A DNA stretch of 64,000 nt, taken from the NCBI RefSeq assembly GCF_002797355.1, contig NZ_KZ454939.1, positions 1,769,828 to 1,833,827 on the forward strand, written 5' to 3'. The stretch is from Bacillus xiapuensis. Lineage in GTDB: Bacteria; Bacillota; Bacilli; Bacillales; Domibacillaceae. The notes beneath the pieces were generated by a model. That model was not told the origin of the DNA, did not search any database, and saw only the letters and a program-made list of their open reading frames with translations. Below, in pieces: positions 18,672-27,428 of the stretch. A program made the translations under genes and the position numbers. Positions within the stretch are counted from its first letter, which is position 1. Every line of letters starts with the position of its first letter.

Positions 18672-19565
18672 CTAAGCCCGCGGATGAAATTTTGTATAAA
18701 CATCCTTCATTCTTGTTTTCGTAACATGAGTATAGATCTGCGTAGTAGAAATGTCGGCATGTCCAAGCATTTCTTGAACTGCCCGCAAATCCGCTCCATT
18801 TTCCAGTAAATGCGTAGCGAATGAATGGCGAAGTGTATGAGGAGTTAACTCCTTTTGAATGTTTGATTTGCGGGCAAGAGCCTTTAGTATCTTCCAAAAT
18901 CCCTGCCGAGTGAGCCGGCTGCCGCGGTGATTCAAAAACAAAGCTTCACTGGCTTGCTTTTTAGATATCAGCTGCGCCCGCCCTGTCTGAAGATAATCCT
19001 CCAACACAGTGATCGCCGTCTTTCCAATAGGAATAATCCGTTCTTTATTTCCCTTTCCTACACAGCGGACAAAACCCATCATTAAATGAATATCCTCTAT
19101 GTTCAGCGAGATTAATTCGCTGACTCGAATTCCTGTGGCATACAATAACTCCAGCATCGCCTGATCGCGCTTTCCTAAGGGTGTGGATGGATCAGGAGCT
19201 GCCAGCAGCGCTTCCACTTCCTCTAAGCTCAACACCTTTGGAAGCTTTTTTTCGGTTTTGGGTGTTTCGATATGCACGGACGGATCATGCTCCACCGCCT
19301 TATCCCTAAGCAGAAACTGGTGAAAAGAGCGGATAGAGGCAATATGGCGCACGATGGTTTTCCCCGATTTCCCTTCCTCTTTCAAATGGTTCAGAAACTG
19401 AACAATATGAGTGCGCGTTACATCATTTAACGAGGATAGCTGCTCCACCTTGTCCAAAAAAAGCAAATAATGCTTTAAATCGCGCTCATAAGCAGCAACC
19501 GTATTTTTTGCCAGCTGTTTTTCAACAATCATATAATGAATGAAGTCTTGCAATTGATCTTTCAT
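18672..19565 (-). CDS. xerD: Site-specific tyrosine recombinase XerD
   Basis: XerD (RipX in B. subtilis) acts with XerC/CodV at dif to resolve chromosome dimers. The 297-residue product has the N-terminal SAM-like core-binding domain (to about residue 90) and the catalytic residues of the family: Arg in [12 protein letters not shown], the [12 protein letters not shown] box, and the nucleophile region IYTHV near residue 278. It starts six bases after yqzK ends. Confidence 0.95.
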   Translation of the reverse strand: MKDQLQDFIHYMIVEKQLAKNTVAAYERDLKHYLLFLDKVEQLSSLNDVTRTHIVQFLNHLKEEGKSGKTIVRHIASIRSFHQFLLRDKAVEHDPSVHIETPKTEKKLPKVLSLEEVEALLAAPDPSTPLGKRDQAMLELLYATGIRVSELISLNIEDIHLMMGFVRCVGKGNKERIIPIGKTAITVLEDYLQTGRAQLISKKQASEALFLNHRGSRLTRQGFWKILKALARKSNIQKELTPHTLRHSFATHLLENGADLRAVQEMLGHADISTTQIYTHVTKTRMKDVYTKFHPRA

Positions 19566-19571
19566 ATGACA

Positions 19572-19802
19572 TTACTCCCCATCGAGATAAAAAAGCAGCA
19601 GCCTTTCAAGCCAGCTGTCATCCTCTTCTTCTAAGAGCGCGGCCACCTTTATTGCCGCTCCTTCCGGCTCATCATACCGATGCTTTTTTTCATATTCATT
19701 TTGAGCCCAAATCAATCCGCTGTAAAATAGTAATGTAAGGCTTGTGAAAAGAAGAAACACTTTTCCTGTTTGACCTAACGTTTTTTTCCATTCTCCTGTC
19801 AT
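19572..19802 (-). CDS. yqzK: DUF4227 membrane protein, YqzK family
   Basis: YqzK-type proteins have no known function. The 76-residue product has one transmembrane helix (about residues 14-33) followed by an acidic tail ending LLLFYLDGE. I chose the ATG at 19802, preceded by GGGAGG, over an ATG six codons upstream. It lies between fur and xerD, the conserved place for yqzK. Confidence 0.85.
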   Translation of the reverse strand: MTGEWKKTLGQTGKVFLLFTSLTLLFYSGLIWAQNEYEKKHRYDEPEGAAIKVAALLEEEDDSWLERLLLFYLDGE

Positions 19803-19885
19803 CCGCTTCCTCCCGTTCATCGGCTTTCTTTATACAGCCTATGAACGTTCCATGAGCGATTAGAACACTGCTTTTATTTAAAATA

Positions 19886-19917
19886 AAGAGCCTTTCGATC
19901 AGGCGAAAGGCTTCTTA
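19886..19917 (-). terminator. Terminator after fur
   Basis: GCCTTTCG and CGAAAGGC pair around a 6-nt loop; on the minus strand the stem is followed by TCTTTATTTTA. It overlaps the fur stop codon. Confidence 0.75.
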
Positions 19918-20391
19918 TTCTGCATGCTGCTTCTCGTTTTCATTCTCGGCTGCTTTTTCCTGACAGCGCCAGCAAACACCATGAAAAGTTAAGCGGTGGT
20001 CTTTAATTTTAAACTTCCAATCCCGTTCCACAATGGTTTCCACGTCATCAAGAAGGTCTTCCTGAATTTCATCGACTGCGCCACATTCAATGCAAACGAG
20101 ATGATGGTGGAAATGAGCGGCTCCTTCTTGACGCAAATCATAGCGGGAAACCCCATCTCCAAAATTTATTTTATCAACAACTTTCAATTCGTTCAGCAGT
20201 TCTAATGTACGATAGACTGTAGCCAATCCAATTTCAGGTGCCTTTTCTTTTACGAGGAGGTACACATCTTCTGCGCTTAAATGATCTTCTTCATGTTCAA
20301 GCAGCACCCGCACTGTCGCTTCTCGCTGGGGCGTTAGTTTATAACTCGCAGAATGCAATTGTTTCTTTATACGTTCAACACGGCCTTCCAT
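19915..20391 (-). CDS. fur: Ferric uptake regulator Fur
   Basis: Fur is the iron-sensing repressor of uptake genes. The 158-residue product has the winged helix with YKLTPQREATVRVLLEH and ATVYRTLELL, the metal-binding HFHHHLVCIECG, and a second CxxC in CWRCQ that forms the structural zinc site. The C-terminal tail is rich in Glu, Asn and His. It keeps its usual place between spoIIM and yqzK. Confidence 0.94.
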   Translation of the reverse strand: MEGRVERIKKQLHSASYKLTPQREATVRVLLEHEEDHLSAEDVYLLVKEKAPEIGLATVYRTLELLNELKVVDKINFGDGVSRYDLRQEGAAHFHHHLVCIECGAVDEIQEDLLDDVETIVERDWKFKIKDHRLTFHGVCWRCQEKAAENENEKQHAE

Positions 20392-20423
20392 TATCTGTCC
20401 CCTCCCACGCCGATGTATACCTC

Positions 20424-20467
20424 ATTATAACAAATTGGGAGGGTGTTGCAAAATAAAATTATTATAA
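20424..20467 (-). promoter_or_regulatory. fur promoter with PerR-box-like operator
   Basis: On the minus strand TTGCAA (20446-20451) and TATAAT (20424-20429) are 16 nt apart. Directly upstream, 20453-20467 on the plus strand reads ATAAAAT-T-ATTATAA, matching 12 of 14 positions of the PerR 7-1-7 box. PerR control of fur is known in B. subtilis, so this is a likely operator. Confidence 0.6.
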
Positions 20468-20477
20468 TCTGTTGTTG

Positions 20478-20502
20478 ATATTTATTATTAAATAATAAAT
20501 AT
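20478..20502. repeat. All-AT perfect palindrome (12-1-12) between spoIIM and fur
   Basis: ATATTTATTATT and its exact complement flank a single A. It touches the spoIIM stop codon. It may be an operator of a Fur-family protein or an AT-only transcription barrier; it does not match the Fur, PerR or Zur consensus well. Confidence 0.5.
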
Positions 20503-21137
20503 TATTCAATCACTACTTTCATTAATAGCGGTGAGACATAGGCCTCAATTCCCGCTGCCATCCCGACAATGACGGCTGCCGCGAGAAAGAAAAGCGCGTA
20601 TTTGATAAAAAAGGGCGCAATATGGAAGTGAACAGCCTGCTTCATAAATATCTTTTTGATCAGCTGCAAGGAAAAGGCCGTCGACGCCGAGGCGATGAAC
20701 AAAAAAGCTGGTATAATAATCAAGTTTTGCGGCAAAACCGTAGAAATGGATAAAAAGAAGCCTTGCCAGTTCATTTGCTGAACAAGAAAGCCGACCGAAA
20801 ATCCGACAACAATGCCCTTCATAAATAAAAATATAAAAATAAGCGGCACGCCGATGATGGATATCCCAAAGAGCCACATGCATCCTAAGTATTTCAAATT
20901 ATGCAGCCAGCTTTGCCAGAACAAATCTTCCGAATTAGCCATCTGTCCAGCCGATACTTGTCCAAAGAATTGCTGCAAGTAATAGGCTAAATCTTCCTTT
21001 TGATGAAGCGATAAACTATTGACGACAATGGCCCCAAATATCACTCCCATAAAAAACAGGACACTTACGAACAAATAGATGGAGGCATTGGCTTGAATGT
21101 GCTGTCCAATTAAGATCGACGATAACTTTTTCCGCAT
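20502..21137 (-). CDS. spoIIM: Stage II sporulation protein M
   Basis: SpoIIM is a mother-cell membrane protein that, with SpoIID and SpoIIP, drives septal thinning and engulfment. The 211-residue product has five or six hydrophobic segments and the conserved NLKYLGCMWLFGISIIGVPL and STVLPQNLIIIPAF stretches. I chose the ATG at 21137 (MRKKLSS), with AGGGGGAGC before it. It lies next to fur, as in B. subtilis. Confidence 0.93.
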   Translation of the reverse strand: MRKKLSSILIGQHIQANASIYLFVSVLFFMGVIFGAIVVNSLSLHQKEDLAYYLQQFFGQVSAGQMANSEDLFWQSWLHNLKYLGCMWLFGISIIGVPLIFIFLFMKGIVVGFSVGFLVQQMNWQGFFLSISTVLPQNLIIIPAFLFIASASTAFSLQLIKKIFMKQAVHFHIAPFFIKYALFFLAAAVIVGMAAGIEAYVSPLLMKVVIE

Positions 21138-21208
21138 ATAAGCTCCCCCTTTTGCCATTACTTCACTCTATGTTTCAGGAGAGCCTATTATGCGTCTTCA
21201 CTCCGTAA

Positions 21209-21760
21209 TTATTTGGCTAGCCGCTTTTCTAACTGTAAATATTGAATCGCATACACCGTTTTCGCATCATGAATTCGCTGCTGCTTGATTAAATGCTCCG
21301 CTTCTTCCAGGGTCACTTCCATCAGCTCAACAAACTCATCCTCATCCGGCGGCAAAGCATCTTTTTTCTTTACAAGATCCTTTGCGATAAAGAGATGAAC
21401 GAGTTCGTCAGCAAATCCCGGGGAGGTATAAAAGGATTGCAGCAAAGTCAGACTCCTGCATGCATACCCCGTCTCTTCCTCCAGTTCCCGGCGCGCCGTT
21501 TTTTCCGGTTCTTCTCCCGGTTCTAATTTGCCCGCTGGGATCTCGACGAGCGACCGCTCTAACGCTTTCCGATATTGCTCAACGAGTACGAGCTTTCCTT
21601 CTTCTGTCAGCGCAAGAATTGCCACAGCCCCCGGGTGCTTGATCAGTTCCCGCTTCGCCCGCTTGCCATTAGGCAATTCCACATCATCGACTTGCAGCCG
21701 GATGATTTTCCCTTCAAAAATTTGTTCGGTTTTCAGCGTCTTTTCTTCCAGTTTTCTCAC
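21209..21760 (-). CDS. nudF: ADP-ribose pyrophosphatase NudF (Nudix)
   Basis: NudF hydrolyses ADP-ribose to AMP and ribose 5-phosphate. The 183-residue product has a full Nudix box (G-x5-E-x7-RELEEETG) at about residues 84-106, preceded by EIPAG. I chose the GTG at 21760 because AGGAGCG precedes it and the length then matches B. subtilis (185); the longer ORF has a poly-basic, non-homologous extension. It is 71 nt from spoIIM. Confidence 0.92.
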   Translation of the reverse strand: MRKLEEKTLKTEQIFEGKIIRLQVDDVELPNGKRAKRELIKHPGAVAILALTEEGKLVLVEQYRKALERSLVEIPAGKLEPGEEPEKTARRELEEETGYACRSLTLLQSFYTSPGFADELVHLFIAKDLVKKKDALPPDEDEFVELMEVTLEEAEHLIKQQRIHDAKTVYAIQYLQLEKRLAK

Positions 21761-21887
21761 AGTTATCGCTCCTCTTTTCCTCTTCGTCTTGTTTCTTCTC
21801 ATTGTATCACAGCTGCTCCAACTGGACAGATCATTTGTCTGCCAGCCTCTTTATTCGCTATGATGAAAGAAAAAGGAGTGGTTTTGA

Positions 21888-22808
21888 ATGAAGAAGCGAA
21901 CGCTTGGAAGTTCTAATCTGCAGGTCAGTGAATTAGGGCTCGGCTGCATGTCCCTCGGGCAAGAGAAAAAAACAGCGCAAGCCATTATTGAAGCAGCGCT
22001 TGAGGAGGGCATTAATTATTTTGACACAGCTGACCTATACGATTACGGCATAAACGAAAAGCTGGTTGGAGAAGCGCTAAAGACCGTGCGGGATCAAGTA
22101 ATCATCGCTACAAAAGTGGGAAACCGCTGGCGGGAGAACAAAGATAGCTGGACTTGGGATCCTTCGAAAGCGTACATAAAAGCAGCTGTGAAAGACAGCC
22201 TGCAGCGCTTGCAGCTTGATTACATCGATCTTTATCAGCTTCACGGCGGCACGATCGAGGACCCTCTGGATGAAACAATTGAAGCGTTTGAAGAGCTGAA
22301 GCAGGAGGGACTGATTCGCGCCTATGGCATTTCTTCTATTCGTCCTAACGTCATCCGCGAATTCGCCAGCCGGTCCTCCATAGCGAGCGTCATGATGCAA
22401 TACAGTCTGATTGATCGCCGTCCAGAAGAAGAGGCACTGCCTTTGCTGAACAAGCACGGAATCAGTATAGTGGCGCGCGGGCCGCTGGCAAAAGGCTTGC
22501 TAAGCAATAAATGGAGAAAAAAATTAGAAGCTATGCAAGAAAAAGAGCTGCTTGGCTATTCCCGCAACGAGCTTAAAGAATTGCTGATGGATCTTGAAAA
22601 CCGGTTGACCGATGAGCGTTCGATGAATGGGCTGGCCTTCCGCTACATTCTGCAGCACGAAGCAGTGACCGCTGTTGTCGCCGGAGCAAGCTCCGTCAGC
22701 CAATTAAGAGAAAATGCCCGCGCCGTGGCTGAGCCCCCGCTTTCAGCCGAGGAATATCAGCTGTTACAAAGTGTTACAAAAGCAAACTTCTATGAACAGC
22801 ACAGATGA
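21888..22808 (+). CDS. yqkF: Aldo/keto reductase, YqkF family
   Basis: This is an NADPH-dependent aldo/keto reductase with no firmly known substrate. The 306-residue TIM-barrel protein shows the catalytic tetrad: Asp and Tyr in YFDTADLYDYG, Lys in VIIATKVG and His in LYQLHGG. The C-terminal cofactor loop reads VVAGASSVSQL. AAAGGAG precedes the ATG. It diverges from nudF. Confidence 0.93.
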   Translation: MKKRTLGSSNLQVSELGLGCMSLGQEKKTAQAIIEAALEEGINYFDTADLYDYGINEKLVGEALKTVRDQVIIATKVGNRWRENKDSWTWDPSKAYIKAAVKDSLQRLQLDYIDLYQLHGGTIEDPLDETIEAFEELKQEGLIRAYGISSIRPNVIREFASRSSIASVMMQYSLIDRRPEEEALPLLNKHGISIVARGPLAKGLLSNKWRKKLEAMQEKELLGYSRNELKELLMDLENRLTDERSMNGLAFRYILQHEAVTAVVAGASSVSQLRENARAVAEPPLSAEEYQLLQSVTKANFYEQHR

Positions 22809-22818
22809 GCGCCATCTT

Positions 22819-22852
22819 AAAAAGCCCCCGTAATCTACCTTCCGGGGGCTTT
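22819..22852. terminator. Convergent terminator of yqkF and yqkE
   Basis: A 10-bp hairpin, AAAGCCCCCG and CGGGGGCTTT, with a 12-nt loop and a short T tract on both sides lies between converging genes. Confidence 0.85.
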
Positions 22853-22890
22853 GCCTTTTGAGCTTGCAGGCTCCGGCAGCGCGGACTTTT

Positions 22891-23118
22891 TTATTTATAT
22901 TTCTTCCAGTCCATGTCGCTTTCCGCCAGCAATTCTTCAAAGCTTTTATTTTTCTCGCGCTGGCGCCGCTCTTCGCGTTTCTTTTTTTCCTCCGCTTCTT
23001 GTCGTTTCTCTTGCTCCGCCTTTAATTCCCGCTGTTTTTCTTTCAACTGCTGAAGCACTTCCTGGTTTAATGCATCCTTTAGCACAGGAGAATCCTGCTC
23101 TTGCCTTTTCTTCTTCAT
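22891..23118 (-). CDS. yqkE: DUF3886 coiled-coil protein, YqkE family
   Basis: YqkE-type proteins have no known role. The 75-residue product is almost entirely Lys, Glu, Arg and Gln in heptads (about residues 18-58), a clear coiled coil, and ends in the family signature SFEELLAESDMDWKKYK. GAGAGGGAGAG precedes the ATG. It lies between yqkF and yqkD on the opposite strand. Confidence 0.85.
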   Translation of the reverse strand: MKKKRQEQDSPVLKDALNQEVLQQLKEKQRELKAEQEKRQEAEEKKKREERRQREKNKSFEELLAESDMDWKKYK

Positions 23119-23238
23119 TGTCTCTCCCTCTCCTCTTGATTACACGGCTTATTTTACCTCGCTGAGGACCGTTTGTTCAAATGATCTTTTTTGAGTAAAG
23201 TGATAAACTGTAGACAGAATAATGCAGAGGTGAAAAGA

Positions 23239-24159
23239 ATGAAGAAATGGATGACCGCTCTCGGAACAGCTGCGGCAATGACCGCTGCAGCCGGCTACTA
23301 TCTCTCCCACCGGGTGCTGCATATGAAGAAAAAAGATGAGCAATTGATTTATCAGCGTGAAATAGCCGCCAAACGGCTTGATTGCCAGGCCTATGAACAG
23401 CTGCCGAAAGAGGAAGTCTTTATCCAATCTCCCTTCGGCTATCGCTTGAAGGCTGTGTTCGTCACTCCGCACCCCGGGCGTCCTTATATGATTTTCTGCC
23501 ATGGAGTCACGGAAACGAAAACCAATTCCATTAAATATATGAATTTGTTTTTGCGGCGCGGCTTTAACGGAATCATTTATGATCATCGGCGCCACGGCGA
23601 ATCGGAAGGAGCGACAACCAGCTATGGCTATTTTGAAAAGTATGACCTGCAGGCGGTTGTCCATGAATTAATCCGCCGTGAAGGCAAGGAGGTTTCCTTC
23701 GGGATTCACGGCGAATCGATGGGGGCGGCGACTCTGCTTTTATATGCTGGCACGGTCGAAGACCGCGCGGACTTTTATATTGCCGACTGTCCGTTTTCGG
23801 ACTTTCGGGCACAGCTCGCTTATCAAATGAAGCGTGAGATTAAAATAGCTCCCCGCCTTCTTGTTTCACTGGCCGAGTGGGCTGTTTGGCTTCGCGAGCG
23901 CTTCAGGCTGTCGGCTGTCTCTCCTCTTGAAGCGGTAGAGCGCATCCGCAAGCCTGTTCTGTTTATTCATAGTGAAGAAGATGAATACATTCTTCCCGAT
24001 ATGACTGAAGCCTTATTTGAACGAAAGACAGGGCCGAAAGAGCTGTATCTCGCTGCCAAAGGCGGCCATGCTCAAGCCTTTAATGTCAATCCCGAAGCCT
24101 ATGAACAAGCCATTGATCATTTCTTGCAGCGCTTTCAGCTGCTGCCGCGCCAAAATTAA
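23239..24159 (+). CDS. yqkD: Alpha/beta hydrolase, YqkD family
   Basis: This is a membrane-anchored serine hydrolase of unknown substrate. The 306-residue product has an N-terminal hydrophobic anchor (residues 5-22), the oxyanion strand MIFCHGVTETK, the nucleophile elbow GIHGESMGAAT, an acid residue in HSEEDEYI, and the catalytic His in KGGHAQAF. I chose the ATG at 23239, with GAGGTG before it; the longer ORF overlaps promoter sequence. Confidence 0.9.
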   Translation: MKKWMTALGTAAAMTAAAGYYLSHRVLHMKKKDEQLIYQREIAAKRLDCQAYEQLPKEEVFIQSPFGYRLKAVFVTPHPGRPYMIFCHGVTETKTNSIKYMNLFLRRGFNGIIYDHRRHGESEGATTSYGYFEKYDLQAVVHELIRREGKEVSFGIHGESMGAATLLLYAGTVEDRADFYIADCPFSDFRAQLAYQMKREIKIAPRLLVSLAEWAVWLRERFRLSAVSPLEAVERIRKPVLFIHSEEDEYILPDMTEALFERKTGPKELYLAAKGGHAQAFNVNPEAYEQAIDHFLQRFQLLPRQN

Positions 24160-24234
24160 ATTGCTTTCTTGGATTGCTTTTTCTTTCCTTTCTAGATAAT
24201 ATCAAATTATGTTAGCAGGAAGAGGGGTTGAAGT

Positions 24235-24438
24235 ATGACCAAAGCACAAATTAAAGTAATGGACAATGGTTCCTTTAAAGTTTCTGGAGAGGTAGAGCTG
24301 GTTGACATGGAAGGAAATGCCTTTAAGACAAAACCCGTATTTTCCTTATGCCGATGCGGCTTATCACAAAATATGCCGTTTTGTGATGCCTCTCATAAAG
24401 GAAAATTCCAATCTTGCGTCCGCGCAGAAAAGGACTAG
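24235..24438 (+). CDS. CDGSH-type iron-sulfur protein
   Basis: CDGSH proteins bind a redox-active [2Fe-2S] cluster by three Cys and one His. The 67-residue product has CRCGLSQNMPFCDASH, which keeps all four ligands but has Ala where the name-giving motif has Gly. GAGGGG precedes the ATG. It is a single domain of this fold, just upstream of a strong terminator. Substrate and partner are unknown. Confidence 0.88.
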   Translation: MTKAQIKVMDNGSFKVSGEVELVDMEGNAFKTKPVFSLCRCGLSQNMPFCDASHKGKFQSCVRAEKD

Positions 24439-24443
24439 TCAAA

Positions 24444-24484
24444 AGCAGAAAACGGGCAGCTTATCCAGCTGCCCGTTTTCTGCT
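24444..24484. terminator. Strong bidirectional terminator between the CDGSH gene and uvrX
   Basis: A perfect 18-bp stem (24444-24461 with 24467-24484) encloses a 5-nt loop, with TTTT runs inside each arm end. It separates two converging genes. Confidence 0.88.
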
Positions 24485-24507
24485 GCTTCCGGAGCAGGCA
24501 AGCTTAG

Positions 24508-25770
24508 TTAATATGCTTTATGGCCGCCCGTTAAGGAAGCCCGGCGGCGGGCAGTCCCCGCCTCTGTATAAGAAACCGCCCGCAACAAGGCTGTCGGACC
24601 GTGCTTGCGGCGAATTCGGTCAATTGTATATCCTATCATTTGACTTTTCCACAGATTCGGCTGAAAGAGATCAAGCTGCACACTTTCAGCCGCTGTTAAA
24701 CGGCTGAGCGCCACCGTAATTTTCCTCACGGCTTTACCGCTGTCAAATTCGCGCAGCAGCGCTAGGCAAGCTTCATACAGATCCATTGTTGTGTTTGTTG
24801 GCCGCTCCATCGTCCGGGAGCGATAAAATCCTCCGCCGGATTCTTCCTTGCTGTAACCGATGCCCAGACTGATCGTCCTTCCCGCCTGCTTATGCTCTCT
24901 AGCTCTTCTGGCCACTTCTTCACACATTTCAAGAATGACGTGCTGAACCTCCGACCGCTTGCTGTAATCACGCAGCAAAATCTGGCTTTTGCTAAAGCTG
25001 AGCTGCCTTTGTGGAAGCGGCTCCCCCATTTCCGATAAATCGACGCCCCAGGCGTGATAGTACAATTGATTGCCTATAACGCCGAATGCCGCCTCAAGCT
25101 TTTTCAAGTCATATTGAGCGAGCTGGCCGACAGTGAAAATTCCCATGCGGTTTAACCGGCGTTCGAGCGGCTTGCCGATGCCCCACATTTTACTCAGCGG
25201 AGCAAGGGGCCATAATTTGCTCGGCACATCCTCATAGGACCAGACGGCGATCCCCTTCTTTTTCGCTTCCAAATCAAGACTGAGCTTTGCCATCAGCCGA
25301 TTGGGGCCAATGCCGACCGCGCATGGCAGCTGAAACTCCTTATCCATTTCAAAGCGGATTTTCTTCGCCACTGTTGCGGCATCCCCCCAAAGGGAAGCGG
25401 TGCCATCGATTTTAATAAAGCTTTCATCCACACTGTACACGTGAATCGCGCTCGGAGGAGCATATCGGGAAAGCAGCTTAGTAATTTCCACAGAAATCCT
25501 CAAGTACAGATTCATCTGCGGTTCTACAATTTGAATGCGGGGGTCATCCGGGATTTCAAATAATCGGGCGCCTGTTCGAACGCCAAACTCTTTCTTCAGT
25601 TTGGGAGAGGCCGCTAACACAACGCTTCCTTGCCTGCTGCGGTCGCTGACAACAGCAAGATAACAGCTGAGCGGATCTAACCCGTGCATCACAGCTGAAC
25701 AGCTGGCATAGAAGCTTTTCATATCCACACATAAGATGTCGTTTCGATCAAGTTGACTGTAATCGACCAT
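24508..25770 (-). CDS. uvrX: Y-family DNA polymerase, UvrX/YqjW type
   Basis: This is a UmuC-like translesion polymerase of the SOS response. The 420-residue product has the catalytic acidic motif CVDMKSFYASCSAV, the second acidic pair in VYSVDESFI, and a helix-hairpin-helix region (WGIGKPLERRLNRMG). A clamp-binding-like peptide, VQLDLF, lies near the C-terminus. I chose the ATG at 25770 with GAAGGGAG before it. A LexA box about 42 nt upstream marks it as SOS-induced. It is distinct from the dinB-type gene 13 kb away. Confidence 0.92.
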   Translation of the reverse strand: MVDYSQLDRNDILCVDMKSFYASCSAVMHGLDPLSCYLAVVSDRSRQGSVVLAASPKLKKEFGVRTGARLFEIPDDPRIQIVEPQMNLYLRISVEITKLLSRYAPPSAIHVYSVDESFIKIDGTASLWGDAATVAKKIRFEMDKEFQLPCAVGIGPNRLMAKLSLDLEAKKKGIAVWSYEDVPSKLWPLAPLSKMWGIGKPLERRLNRMGIFTVGQLAQYDLKKLEAAFGVIGNQLYYHAWGVDLSEMGEPLPQRQLSFSKSQILLRDYSKRSEVQHVILEMCEEVARRAREHKQAGRTISLGIGYSKEESGGGFYRSRTMERPTNTTMDLYEACLALLREFDSGKAVRKITVALSRLTAAESVQLDLFQPNLWKSQMIGYTIDRIRRKHGPTALLRAVSYTEAGTARRRASLTGGHKAY

Positions 25771-25811
25771 GACTTTGGCTCCCTTCAAAGAACTTACGTT
25801 TCTACCTTACC

Positions 25812-25825
25812 CGAATATATGTTCG
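25812..25825. promoter_or_regulatory. LexA (SOS) box upstream of uvrX
   Basis: The minus strand reads CGAACATATATTCG, one mismatch from the Bacillus consensus CGAACRNRYGTTYG. It lies between the divergent uvrX and yqzH genes, and could control both. Confidence 0.75.
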
Positions 25826-25922
25826 TTAACAATCTGTTTTAAATGGAAAACGATTAAAATGCTGCCAAAACAAACAAGCAAAACGAAAATTGCTTTATAA
25901 TCTTTGGAGGAGGTGAACCGGT

Positions 25923-26111
25923 GTGAATCAAGCATTCATAAGAAAAATGGTCGAACAAAGCATGAAAAGATACGGGTATGAACTGGATTGGCACGGGGCA
26001 GAAAAAAAGCTGGAGCTTCTCTGCCAACACGTCCAAAAACGCTGCGCGTCCGGCGAGGATTTATATGAGGTCATTGAAGATGAAGTATATGCCTTTCTAA
26101 CCAATCCGTAA
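25923..26111 (+). CDS. yqzH: YqzH-like small protein
   Basis: The 62-residue acidic helical product resembles YqzH, a small protein of unknown function that accompanies yqjW in B. subtilis. It starts at a GTG (25923) with GGAGGAGGTG before it and ends IEDEVYAFLTNP. Here it is divergent from uvrX rather than downstream of it, sharing the intergenic LexA box. Family assignment rests on context, size and helical character and is moderate. Confidence 0.65.
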   Translation: MNQAFIRKMVEQSMKRYGYELDWHGAEKKLELLCQHVQKRCASGEDLYEVIEDEVYAFLTNP

Positions 26112-26485
26112 AAAAGCAGGAAATGCCGGGACTTGGGCGTTTTATTTTGGCGATGTGAATAAGCCGTTTTGATAGTTGATCAAAACAAGCCAATGCTCTA
26201 TTGCTAAAAGCCAAGGGTTGAATCACAGCCGACTAAAAGGTTGAAGACAAGGATGTAATGATGTGGCTACAAAACATCTCAGCAATTATGTGAATTGATT
26301 TCAATTCTTAGTTATTGTGAAACATTGAAGTGACAATCCACCAAGAAGTAATATGATAGTTGGAGGTTGTTTATTTCCAGTTTAAGACATCCATCACTCA
26401 TTAAGAGCGGATCAATTTTAGTCATTCAACCGAAGGATAAATAACTAACAATCAAACCAAATTTTCAAAAAATATAAGGAGAGAG
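26112..26485 (+). other. AT-rich intergenic stretch without a gene
   Basis: This 374-nt stretch has no ORF with a ribosome site and no clear promoter or hairpin. Its composition falls from that of the neighbours to clearly AT-rich, and it marks the left edge of the accessory patch. Confidence 0.6.
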
Positions 26486-27274
26486 GTGAAACAATTGGCT
26501 TTATATTATCAAGAATACGGTGATAAAAATGCTTCTCTGATGCTATTTTTACATGGTGGCGGAGTAAGTGATTGGATGTGGGATAAACAAATTCAATACT
26601 TCACTCATTATCATTGCATTGTTCCAACCTTGCCTGAACATGGATTAAACCATGACGGTATAAATTTTACTATAAAAGGAAGTGCAGAAGAATTAATTCA
26701 ATTAATCGAAGAAAAAGCCAAAGGAAAGCAAGTAATCCTGATTGGATTTTCTTTAGGTTCTCAAGTGATTATTCAAGTGTTAAGTATGAAACCGGATTTA
26801 ATAGATTTTGCCATCATCAATAGCGCTTCGGCCAGACCTATTTCATACGCCAGAAAATTAATAAAACCTGCTATTGCGTTAACCTTTCCGTTAATTAAAA
26901 ATAGGTGGTTTTCTAAACTGCAAGCAAAAGCCTTGTATATAGGCGAAGACTACTTTGAAAGATATTATGAAGAAAGCTGTCAAATGAAACCCGACACGCT
27001 TGTTAGAGTATTAGAAGAAAGCATGTCCTTTGAAATACCTAAAGACTTTAGAAAAGCAACTGGTAAGATATTGGTTACTGTAGGTGAAAAGGAAAAAGCT
27101 ATTATGAAGAAGTCTGCAAAAGATATTGTAGAAGCTAATTCAAATTGTACAGGCGTGATTTTACCTAAAATTGGGCATGGAGTATCTTTAGCAATGCCTG
27201 ATTTCTTTAATCACATGGTAGAAGCATGGAAACATGAAGGTCTTTTGCCAAAAGAATGTAAAGTGATAAGTTGA
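26486..27274 (+). CDS. Alpha/beta hydrolase, probably acquired
   Basis: The 262-residue product has an oxyanion stretch LFLHGGGVSDW, a nucleophile elbow IGFSLGSQ, a likely acid-loop near VTVGEKEKA, and a catalytic His in KIGHGVSLA, so it is a serine hydrolase of unknown substrate. The start is uncertain: GTG at 26486 has a tight AAGGAG, while a TTG four codons later has a better-spaced GAGGTG. The gene is markedly more AT-rich than its neighbours and uses A/T-ending codons, which suggests horizontal transfer. It ends 43 nt before the IS element. Confidence 0.85.
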   Translation: MKQLALYYQEYGDKNASLMLFLHGGGVSDWMWDKQIQYFTHYHCIVPTLPEHGLNHDGINFTIKGSAEELIQLIEEKAKGKQVILIGFSLGSQVIIQVLSMKPDLIDFAIINSASARPISYARKLIKPAIALTFPLIKNRWFSKLQAKALYIGEDYFERYYEESCQMKPDTLVRVLEESMSFEIPKDFRKATGKILVTVGEKEKAIMKKSAKDIVEANSNCTGVILPKIGHGVSLAMPDFFNHMVEAWKHEGLLPKECKVIS

Positions 27275-27317
27275 TATTTATTGTTATGGCCGATAGGAAT
27301 TTTAGCCGATCAAAAAA

Positions 27318-27349
27318 GGCTCTGTTAAATTTCATTGTTGATTTTTGAG
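27318..27349 (+). repeat. Left terminal inverted repeat of the IS1595-like element
   Basis: It starts GGCTCTGTTAAATTTCATTG and matches the right end at 24 of 32 positions. Confidence 0.8.
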
Positions 27350-27357
27350 TAAAATTG

Positions 27358-27399
27358 AAGGAAGCCCAAATCTGTAAGGGTTTCCTCACTTTTTCTTTT
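27358..27399 (+). terminator. Plus-strand terminator at the left end of the IS
   Basis: GGAAGCCC and GGGTTTCC (one G-U pair) flank a 10-nt loop, followed by CACTTTTTCTTTT. It would stop transcription coming in from the alpha/beta hydrolase gene. Confidence 0.6.
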
Positions 27400-27428
27400 G
27401 AAAACTATATGCAGTGTATTTCTTTACC

